Below are positions 8,278 through 12,959 of a DNA stretch of 13,289 nucleotides, piece after piece. The stretch spans positions 1 to 13,289 of the forward strand of contig JAGGAJ010000031.1 in assembly GCA_017889845.1 (NCBI GenBank). The letters run 5' to 3'. Numbering within the stretch: position 1 is the stretch's first letter; each line of letters opens with the position of its first letter. Source of the DNA: Deltaproteobacteria bacterium (lineage in GTDB: Bacteria; Desulfobacterota; Deferrimicrobia; Deferrimicrobiales; Deferrimicrobiaceae). The notes beneath the pieces were generated by a model. The model saw only the letters and a program-made list of their open reading frames with translations, searched no databases and had not been told where the DNA came from. The position numbers were made by a program, and so were the translations under genes.

Positions 8278-9039
8278 GTGAAGGACGGCGACGGCCCCGT
8301 CATCCTCGTCACGAACGACGACGGCGTGCGGTCCGAGGGGATCGAGACGCTCGCCGACGCGATGAAGGGGCTCGGGACGGTCTACGTCGTCGCCCCCGAC
8401 CGGGAGCGGTCCGCCGCCGGCCACTCCCTGACCCTTTCACACCCGTTGCGCGTGGAGAAGCTCGGGACGCGGGTCTGGTCCGTGGACGGGACGCCCACGG
8501 ACTGCGTGAACCTCGGCGTGAACGGGATCCTGCGGGGGAAGCGGGTAGACCTCCTCGTCTCCGGCATCAACAAGGGGGCGAACCTCGGGGACGACATCAC
8601 GTACTCCGGCACCGTATCCGCGGCGATCGAGGGGACCCTCCTCGGCATCCCTTCCGTCGCGGTCTCGCTGGTCACCCGGAGCCGGTTCCGGTTCGACGTC
8701 GCGGCGGGGTACGCCCTGGAGGTGGCGAAAAAGGTGTTGCGGAAGAGGCTGCCGGGCGACACTCTCCTCAACGTGAACGTCCCCAACGCGCCCCGGGAGG
8801 AGATCCGCGAGGTGCGCTTTACTCGTCAGGGGAAGCGGGTGTACGGCGACCTCATCGTGGAGAAGCGGGACCCGAGGGGGCGGAAATATTACTGGATAGG
8901 GGGCGACCGCATCCGCAGCGAGGATATCCCGGGATCCGACCTGGAGGCGATCGAGGAGGGGTGCGTCTCCATCACGCCGATCCACCTCGACTTGACGAAC
9001 TACGCGGCGCTTCGGGCGCTGCGGAAGTGGACGTGGTGA
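8278..9039 (+). CDS. surE: 5'/3'-nucleotidase SurE
   Basis: A metal-dependent phosphatase that dephosphorylates nucleoside monophosphates; it is linked to stationary-phase survival in other bacteria. It has 253 aa from GTG 8278, with GGAGG 6 nt upstream. The active-site residues D14, D15 (TNDDGV), S45 (PDRERSAAGHS) and N98 (SGINKGANLG) match E. coli D8, D9, S39 and N92 with a constant offset of 6. The core motif GDDITYSGTVSAAIEG is intact. Its TGA stop overlaps the GTG start of pcm (GTGA), so the two are probably translationally coupled. First protein gene of a surE-pcm-M23-apt run. Confidence 0.97.
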   Translation: MKDGDGPVILVTNDDGVRSEGIETLADAMKGLGTVYVVAPDRERSAAGHSLTLSHPLRVEKLGTRVWSVDGTPTDCVNLGVNGILRGKRVDLLVSGINKGANLGDDITYSGTVSAAIEGTLLGIPSVAVSLVTRSRFRFDVAAGYALEVAKKVLRKRLPGDTLLNVNVPNAPREEIREVRFTRQGKRVYGDLIVEKRDPRGRKYYWIGGDRIRSEDIPGSDLEAIEEGCVSITPIHLDLTNYAALRALRKWTW

Positions 9040-9677
9040 GGGAGGCCCTCCTTCGCCGGAGGATGGTGCAGGGGCAGATCCGCGCCCGCGGGGTACGCGA
9101 CGAGCGGGTCCTCACCGCGATGGAGGAGGTTCCGAGGCACCTCTTCGTGCCGCCGGATCTGCGGGACGCCGCGTACGACGACGGGCCGCTCCCCATCGGA
9201 GACGGGCAGACGATCTCGCAGCCGTTCATCGTCGCGGAGATGACTCATGCGTTGCGGCTTTCCGGGTCCGAGAAGGTCCTCGAGATCGGCACCGGTTCCG
9301 GGTACCAGACGGCGATCCTATCGAGGTTGTGCCGCGAGGTGGTGACGGTGGAGAGGCTGGTTTCCCTCTCCATGGCGGCGCGGACCCTGCTCGAGGGCCT
9401 CGGCGTTCGGAACGTCGCCTACGTGGTCGGGGACGGCTCCCTCGGTTGCCCGGAACATTCCCCCTACGACCGGATCCTCTCCGCGGCCGCCTCGCCGGAC
9501 GTCCCCCCGCCTTGGCTCGCGCAGCTCGCGGAGGGCGGCATCATCGTCCTCCCGATGGGAGGGCGCCTGGAGCAGGTGCTGGCGCGCGTCACGAAGCGGG
9601 ATGGAGAGACCCGCACGGAGGTTCTCGGCGGGTGCCGGTTCGTGCCGCTCGTCGGAGAATACGGTTTCCGGGATTGA
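9036..9677 (+). CDS. pcm: Protein-L-isoaspartate O-methyltransferase
   Basis: Methylates L-isoaspartyl residues with S-adenosylmethionine, starting repair of aged proteins in the cytosol. From GTG 9036 it is 213 aa, the usual size. It carries RRMVQGQIRARGVRDERVLTAM, VPRHLFVP, the active-site region TISQPFIVAEM (S61) and SAM motif I VLEIGTGSGYQTAIL (about 81-95). GTG 9036 was chosen because it forms a GTGA overlap with the surE stop; GTG 9033 and 9027 are in the same frame and would add one to three residues. The surE-pcm-M23 order mirrors the E. coli surE-pcm-nlpD cluster, but apt follows here rather than rpoS. Confidence 0.96.
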   Translation: MREALLRRRMVQGQIRARGVRDERVLTAMEEVPRHLFVPPDLRDAAYDDGPLPIGDGQTISQPFIVAEMTHALRLSGSEKVLEIGTGSGYQTAILSRLCREVVTVERLVSLSMAARTLLEGLGVRNVAYVVGDGSLGCPEHSPYDRILSAAASPDVPPPWLAQLAEGGIIVLPMGGRLEQVLARVTKRDGETRTEVLGGCRFVPLVGEYGFRD

Positions 9678-9681
9678 TCCC

Positions 9682-10203
9682 GTGCGACTCGGGGCGTTCC
9701 TTCTCCTCCTTGCGTTTTTTTGCGGTTGCGGAGCGCCCAGGACGACGTACCGCACGACACCCGATGGAAAGCCGTGGCTCTCCCCGCGCGGGAGGGCGCC
9801 GATCCCGGAAGCCGCCGATCGGGCCGCGAGGAAACGGTTCCAGGTGCCCGTCGAGGGGACCGTTTCCTCCGGCTTCGGCGGAAGGGAAGGGGGCCGCCAC
9901 GCGGGAGTGGATCTCATCGCCCCCAAAGGGACGGAGGTGCGCGCCGCGGAACTCGGGATCGTCGTCTATGCGGGGGAAGGGATGCGCGGGTACGGGAAAG
10001 CCGTCGTCCTCGATCACGGCGAGGGAGTAACGACGCTGTACGGACATTTGGACGCGATTCATGTAGAATCAGGCGATGCCGTGCCGGCGGGCGCCCCGAT
10101 CGGCACGGTCGGACGCAGCGGGAACGCCACGACGTACCACCTCCACTTCGAGATCCGCGTCGACGGGGAGCCGGTGGACCCGCTGGCGCATCTCGTGCCG
10201 TGA
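9682..10203 (+). CDS. M23 (LytM/NlpD-like) peptidase, probable lipoprotein
   Basis: A 173-aa M23 metallopeptidase or EnvC/NlpD-type amidase activator at the cell envelope. It starts at GTG 9682, 4 nt after pcm. A short basic-hydrophobic signal (MRLGAFLLLLAFFCGCGAP) ends in cysteines at 14 and 16. C16, preceded by Gly, is the likely lipidated residue, though the lipobox is imperfect. The domain retains HAGVD (H73, D77), LYGHL (H122) and HLHFE (H153, H155), so all expected zinc and catalytic positions are present. Unlike E. coli NlpD it has no LysM domain. Intact metal ligands suggest real endopeptidase activity rather than a degenerate activator. NlpD-like by position only. Confidence 0.92.
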   Translation: MRLGAFLLLLAFFCGCGAPRTTYRTTPDGKPWLSPRGRAPIPEAADRAARKRFQVPVEGTVSSGFGGREGGRHAGVDLIAPKGTEVRAAELGIVVYAGEGMRGYGKAVVLDHGEGVTTLYGHLDAIHVESGDAVPAGAPIGTVGRSGNATTYHLHFEIRVDGEPVDPLAHLVP

Positions 10204-10211
10204 GGGGGGCG

Positions 10212-10739
10212 ATGCCGACGAGGGACCTGAAGAAACGGATCCGGAACATCCCGGACTTTCCGCAGAAAGGGATCCAGTTCAAGGACATCACGACCCTTTT
10301 GTCCGACCCGGCGTCGTTCCAGCAGGCCATCGACCTGATGGCACACCGCCATTTCGCGAAGGGGATCGACGCGGTCGTGGGGATCGAGGCGCGCGGCTTC
10401 GTGATGGGAGCGGCCATGGCGTACAAGCTCGGCACGGGCGTCCTCCTCGTGAGAAAGCACGGCAAGCTGCCGCACAAAACGGTGGCCGCCTCCTACGACC
10501 TCGAGTACGGCAAGGACCGGCTGGAGATCCACGAGGATGCCGTGCGGCCGGGCATGAAGGTGGTCGTGGCGGACGACGTGCTGGCCACGGGCGGCACGGT
10601 GGCCGCGGTGGCGGGGCTGCTGGACCGGCTCGGAGCGGAGATCGTGGAGTGCTGCTTCCTCGCGGAGCTGACGGGGCTGCACGGGAGAGACCGCCTGAAG
10701 GGGCGGAGGATCTTTTCGCTGCTGCAATTCGACGAGTGA
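10212..10739 (+). CDS. apt: Adenine phosphoribosyltransferase
   Basis: Converts adenine plus PRPP to AMP in purine salvage. It has 175 aa from ATG 10212, preceded by a GGGGGG-rich site. It begins with the typical IRNIPDFPQKGIQFKDITTLL, carries GIEARGFVMGAAMAYKLGTGVLLVRKHGKLP, and has the PRPP-binding loop VVVADDVLATGGT (117-129). The flexible-loop SYDLEYGKD is intact. It starts 8 nt after the M23 gene stop and ends 19 nt before tRNA-Arg, with no promoter visible between, so tRNA-Arg may be the last member of this transcript. Confidence 0.97.
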   Translation: MPTRDLKKRIRNIPDFPQKGIQFKDITTLLSDPASFQQAIDLMAHRHFAKGIDAVVGIEARGFVMGAAMAYKLGTGVLLVRKHGKLPHKTVAASYDLEYGKDRLEIHEDAVRPGMKVVVADDVLATGGTVAAVAGLLDRLGAEIVECCFLAELTGLHGRDRLKGRRIFSLLQFDE

Positions 10740-10758
10740 GGAAAGGTGAGGGGAGCGC

Positions 10759-10835
10759 GCCCCCGTAGCTCAGGCGGACAGAGCAGAGGTTTCCTAAACC
10801 TTTGGCCGGGTGTTCGAGTCACCCCGGGGGCGCCA
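10759..10835 (+). tRNA. tRNA-Arg (anticodon CCT)
   Basis: A complete 77-nt cloverleaf. Acceptor arms are GCCCCCG (10759-10765) and CGGGGGC (10825-10831), the discriminator is G, and CCA is encoded at 10833-10835. The anticodon stem GAGGT/ACCTT encloses TTCCTAA, with CCT at 10793-10795. The T-arm is GGGTG-TTCGAGT-CACCC. It reads the AGG codon. It marks the border between the core operons and the lower-GC right part of the window. Confidence 0.96.
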
Positions 10836-10846
10836 GTAAATACAAT

Positions 10847-10876
10847 GGGTTACGGGGAAAACCGTAACCCTTTTTT
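10847..10876 (+). terminator. Rho-independent terminator after tRNA-Arg
   Basis: A perfect 9-bp stem GGGTTACGG (10847-10855) / CCGTAACCC (10862-10870) with a 6-nt GGAAAA loop is followed by six T (10871-10876). It closes the apt/tRNA-Arg transcript. Confidence 0.93.
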
Positions 10877-10889
10877 CATATCCGAAATT

Positions 10890-10913
10890 CACTTATAACA
10901 GCACTCATAACAC
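10890..10913. repeat. Tandem 12-mer beside tRNA-Arg
   Basis: Two adjacent copies, CACTTATAACAG (10890-10901) and CACTCATAACAC (10902-10913), match at 10 of 12 positions. They lie 14 nt past the tRNA-Arg terminator. Short tandem sites beside a tRNA gene can be recombinase arm sites, but nothing else here proves that. The rest of 10877-11057 has no recognisable gene. Confidence 0.4.
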
Positions 10914-10951
10914 TCCCCCCGGCCTTTTCTCCTTTCGTCGCGTCCTGGGGG

Positions 10952-10975
10952 ATCCTCGCTCGCGTGAGGGGTATG
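10952..10975 (+). repeat. Leader element copy 1 (upstream of the 82-aa gene)
   Basis: This 24-nt stretch matches 11358-11381 at 20 of 24 positions without gaps, including the shared core TCGCGTGAG. A further GCGTC lies just upstream in both, with a 1-nt shift. It begins 106 nt before the start codon of the next gene; copy 2 begins 112 nt before its gene. The two genes are otherwise unrelated. Confidence 0.5.
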
Positions 10976-10999
10976 AATAGGAGCAGCCCTTCCTTAAAG

Positions 11000-11048
11000 A
11001 TCCCATAGCGGATTGCCGTAAATCCTATAGTGGGTCGGGATCTATAGG
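11000..11048 (+). promoter_or_regulatory. Operator-like repeats before the 82-aa gene
   Basis: Three related sites occur in 49 nt: ATCCCATAG (11000-11008), ATCCTATAG (11022-11030) and ATCTATAGG (11040-11048). The last two contain the inverted pair CCTATAG (11024-11030) / CTATAGG (11042-11048). Spacing is 22 and 18 nt, about two helical turns. TATAGT (11026-11031) also matches 5 of 6 of a -10 box, but I see no good -35. A repressor binding site over a promoter is a reasonable reading. Confidence 0.4.
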
Positions 11049-11057
11049 AGTGATTGA

Positions 11058-11306
11058 ATGGACGAGAAAACCTTCAACGACCTTCTCCGCAACGTTGACC
11101 AGATGATCCAGACATCCGCGCCCGAGGTGGCGGAGTATTTACGGGGGTATCGATTGGGTATCATCTTTCATCAGTCAGGAATAGAGGAAGATCCAGAGGA
11201 ACATTTTTACCTTCGCGGTCCCCACGCCGGCAACAGCGACCGGTATCTCGGCGCATTTGCTCGGGGGTATTGCGACGGTTGCAATGGGGCGTTGCTCGAT
11301 GACTAA
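11058..11306 (+). CDS. Small hypothetical protein, 82 aa
   Basis: I do not recognise this gene. It starts at ATG 11058 with GGAG (11047-11050) 7 nt upstream. The protein is acidic and soluble, with no signal peptide or membrane segment. It carries two similar motifs, LRGYRLG (about residues 28-34) and FARGYCDG, spaced by a HFYLRGPHAGNSDRYLG segment, suggesting two helical half-units. Codon use is less GC-biased than in the core operons. The leader has operator-like repeats and resembles the leader of the next + strand gene, although the proteins differ. Accessory or phage-derived origin is an inference. Confidence 0.6.
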   Translation: MDEKTFNDLLRNVDQMIQTSAPEVAEYLRGYRLGIIFHQSGIEEDPEEHFYLRGPHAGNSDRYLGAFARGYCDGCNGALLDD

Positions 11307-11452
11307 TTCCCCCGCTACACTTTGCCCTCCCTGTAATTCCGCCGCTGCGTCTGCGCCATCCTTGTTCGCGTGAGAGGTACGGGCCGATCCATCGCAAACC
11401 GTTTCCTCAGGCCGTGGAGGAAGCAGTTGAACTGTTGGAATTATCTCGATAG
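11303..11452 (+). pseudogene. Start-less coding remnant in the leader of the 127-aa gene
   Basis: This frame is open from 11303 to TAG 11450-11452 but has no ATG, GTG or TTG. The second half looks like real protein: RERYGPIHRKPFPQ followed by an amphipathic acidic helix AVEEAVELLELSR at the stop. The stop lies 17 nt before the next gene, as if it had been a coupled upstream gene. The region also contains leader copy 2 (11358-11381). A broken or truncated small gene is the best reading; chance openness cannot be excluded for 150 nt. Confidence 0.35.
11358..11381 (+). repeat. Leader element copy 2 (upstream of the 127-aa gene)
   Basis: The partner of 10952-10975 (20 of 24 identical). The two leaders also agree near the start codon: both have ATAGTGGG (11027-11034 and 11449-11456) and a GGAGTGA plus TTGA ribosome-site context (from 11047 and from 11457). 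Confidence 0.5.
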
Positions 11453-11469
11453 TGGGGGAGTGAATTGAG

Positions 11470-11853
11470 ATGAACGAGATATACAAGATTAGTGAGGCCA
11501 AGTTCTTCGTGGCGAGGATGGAAGAGTCGGTACACGACCGCGAGGCGTTCCGATATTACTTGAGCGCGTTCCTGGCTGCGGCCCGGTCTGTAACCAAATA
11601 TGCTCAGGAGGAATCAAGTTCGAAGGGCAGGCAGCAATGGTATTTGCAGTCCATCGTTGGGAATGATGTATTGAGACATGGCACTCATGCAGGGGGGGTT
11701 CGGCATCGGTTCGCTGACTGGCCCGAATCCGAAGACCCGATCGGTTCGAAGCAACGACACTCAAAAAGCCTGATCGGATTGTCGCAACGATACATTGAGG
11801 AGTTGGAGAAGTTCGTTCAGAGGGGAATGAAAGAAGGAATACTGTCGGGGTGA
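11470..11853 (+). CDS. Hypothetical protein of a helical family, probably internally shortened
   Basis: A 127-aa protein from ATG 11470, with GGGGGAG ending 9 nt upstream. Residues 1-60 (ISEAKFFVARMEESVHDREAFRYYLSAFLAAARSVTKYAQEE ... WYLQS) match, from memory, a recurrent bacterial/archaeal family of about 190-210 aa with unknown function. The C-terminal part (FADWPESED ... YIEELEKFVQRGMKEGI) resembles the end of the same family. The expected middle section is missing, replaced by about 15 residues (LRHGTHAGGVRHR) around a G7 run at 11692-11698. An internal deletion is therefore likely, and the protein may be non-functional. A HEPN-like fold is possible, but no clear RxxxxH motif remains. Convergent with the - strand genes to its right. 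Confidence 0.55.
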   Translation: MNEIYKISEAKFFVARMEESVHDREAFRYYLSAFLAAARSVTKYAQEESSSKGRQQWYLQSIVGNDVLRHGTHAGGVRHRFADWPESEDPIGSKQRHSKSLIGLSQRYIEELEKFVQRGMKEGILSG

Positions 11854-11900
11854 GAGGCGGCGGGGATCTGGTGGAAGTGCGCCGTCGGTGAGGGAGGATT

Positions 11901-12113
11901 TTATGAGCCCCCAAATATAGCCCCCTCAGAGGAATCCTCTTTGACGATGAATAAATTTGAATCAATCGACGAAGCTGCGTATATTTTTTGGGCCCATCGC
12001 AACATATCTGCGGCGTTGTTATTCCGCTCTTTCTTCCGACGTTACACCACCTTCCCGATGAGTTCGAGCTTATTGTTCCAGTAACCGATACGATAGACAG
12101 CGTAGATTTTCAT
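11901..12113 (-). pseudogene. 70-codon conserved small gene with in-frame TAA
   Basis: Reading leftwards from ATG (12113-12111), the frame gives MKIYAVYRIGYWNNKLELIGKVV, then TAA at codon 24 (12044-12042). It continues in the same frame as RRKKERNNNAADMLRWAQKIYAASSIDSNLFIV to a final TAA at 11903-11901. The parts on both sides fit one small-protein family as I recall it, with an alternating aromatic strand, the IGKVV-E-RRKKER junction, then a helix. The stop probably replaces a Glu codon (GAA to TAA, one change). No start codon gives the second part a good ribosome site. Function unknown. It lies 18 nt after the zinc-ribbon gene on the same strand, and its ribosome site sits in an inverted repeat. 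Confidence 0.65.
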
Positions 12114-12120
12114 ATTCGCA

Positions 12121-12170
12121 TCATCCGGCAATTATTTAATTTCTCCCAATTCTTCGGCAACACCGGATGA
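12121..12170 (-). repeat. Inverted repeat enclosing the end of one gene and the ribosome site of the next
   Basis: CCGGATGA (12163-12170) and TCATCCGG (12121-12128) are perfect 8-nt inverted arms around 34 nt. In - strand RNA the later arm contains GGATGA, 7 nt before the ATG at 12113, and the loop contains the stop codon of the zinc-ribbon gene (12134-12132). The hairpin would hide the second gene's ribosome site until ribosomes finish the first gene, a translational-coupling arrangement. Confidence 0.45.
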
Positions 12171-12443
12171 AATCTTTATATGGCGGCGGGGGATTATATT
12201 TTTTCTCTGGACGCCGATCTTTTCCACGGAAGGAGTGCCCTGCGGCCCCCGCGCCGCCTTCTGGCGTTCCAGTCGGCATCGGAGACATTCGTGGTCGATA
12301 TGGTCTACCACCGCCGTCCGGGTCCCGCACTTGCTACACGTCGGCCATCCCGAGGACTCGGGGACCGTGATGTCGTTGTATCAGCTCCCGGTGATCGCCG
12401 CCCGCGCAGGGTCAACCGGACGCCTTCGCCGTTCCTTCTTCAC
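12132..12443 (-). pseudogene. Small zinc-ribbon protein gene with in-frame TGA
   Basis: The frame starts at GTG (12443-12441) with GGAGG (12454-12450) 6 nt upstream. It encodes a basic N-terminus (MKKERRRRPVDPARAAITGS), then TGA at codon 21 (12383-12381). It continues unbroken for 82 codons to TAA at 12134-12132. The second part has a four-cysteine zinc ribbon: C36-x2-C39 (WPTCSKCG) and C53-x2-C56 (HECLRCRLERQ), followed by a charged tail. No start codon with a ribosome site precedes the ribbon after the TGA, so it would be lost without readthrough. The stop most simply replaces a Trp codon. Selenocysteine is a formal alternative, because a small hairpin follows the TGA at SECIS-like distance. 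Family not recognised. Followed by the 70-codon gene. Confidence 0.6.
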
Positions 12444-12448
12444 GCCTC

Positions 12449-12742
12449 ACCTCCGGAGGATCTGGGCGGGGAGCGCCGAAGCGCCCCCCGTCCCGTTCAG
12501 TTTGTCCCCTTTCCACCTCTTACCGCTTGCGCGGCTCCCGACGATCTAGGGGACTTCCGGGTCATTAACCCGCGGGCTGCTGTCGCCCGTCAAAGTTGCC
12601 GAGGTCGCGATGATCTGCACCCGATTTCCAGCGCCGCAATTTGCCGGCGGAAGGTCCTGGACGGTGGAGTGCCTCCAAGCGCGCGTGAGTGTTCGCCTGA
12701 GGATGGAAGTCCGGCGGGAGTGAACGTGCACCGATGCAGAGG
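12449..12742 (-). other. Ambiguous, probably decayed coding sequence
   Basis: About 300 nt with no intact gene. On the - strand, one frame reads RVQIIATSATLTGDSSPRVN with GC-rich third positions, meets TAG at 12548-12546, and continues as IVGSRASGKRWKGDK to TGA at 12449-12451, beside the zinc-ribbon gene's ribosome site. Upstream of RVQII the best-looking frame shifts (RTFRRQIAALEIG in another frame). This fits a decayed gene with a frameshift and a stop, but in GC-rich DNA all frames look plausible, so confidence is low. I see no tRNA, insertion-sequence ends or CRISPR here. Confidence 0.25.
12468..12489 (-). promoter_or_regulatory. Stable UUCG hairpin upstream of the zinc-ribbon gene
   Basis: On the - strand, GGGGGGCGC (12489-12481), TTCG (12480-12477) and GCGCTCCCC (12476-12468) form a 9-bp stem with one G-U pair and the extra-stable C(UUCG)G tetraloop. 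No T-run follows, so it is not a classical terminator. It sits 13 nt before the GGAGG of the zinc-ribbon gene and could stabilise or regulate that mRNA. Confidence 0.5.
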
Positions 12743-12744
12743 GG

Positions 12745-12959
12745 TTATTCCGTTTCCTTCGTTCCGAATATTAACCGCCCGAGCAGTTCGGGCCACTTGC
12801 GGTCCGACATCTGCTTGGCAGCAGTTTGGCGGGGTTGGTTGGGTACGGCAGGAAGCGTTTCAAGAAGTAATCCGGCGTCCATCGAATGTCACCGAAGGGT
12901 GGGGTCGGTGGGACCAGCCTTTTTCGTTCCCGCCTCCATGCACGATTTTCAAGAATCAA
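12745..12959 (-). pseudogene. Likely frameshifted small coding remnant
   Basis: Two overlapping frames divide this stretch. The upstream frame, from TTG at 12959 (overlapping the stop of the polysaccharide-export gene), reads GDIRWTPDYFLKRFLPYPTNPAK with GC-rich third positions. Downstream, another frame reads AAKQMSDRKWPELLGRLIFGTKETE to TAA (12747-12745), again with good codon bias. A single shift near 12800 would join them. Alternatively the second frame alone is an intact 45-aa gene from ATG 12882-12880, with a weak GGTGA 6 nt upstream. I recognise neither protein. The place directly after wza-like sequence suggests a former member of that locus. Confidence 0.3.

Noticed and set aside
11403..11422. 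TTCCTC/GAGGAA hairpin as a terminator between the small + strand genes
   Set aside because: Only 6 bp with an 8-nt loop and no T-run; it also lies in protein-like sequence.
11690..11720. HEPN RNase motif in the 127-aa protein
   Set aside because: RHGTH has the wrong spacing for RxxxxH, and the central region appears to be deleted, so no catalytic claim is justified.
10877..11860. Integron cassette array, suggested by small genes with similar flanks
   Set aside because: No GTTRRRY core sites or attC-like imperfect palindromes follow the genes, and no integrase is present.
12490..12520. GTCCCGTTCAGTTTGTCCCC, reminiscent of ends seen near REP-type transposases
   Set aside because: No second end, no transposase frame and no target duplication in the window; the resemblance is from memory only.
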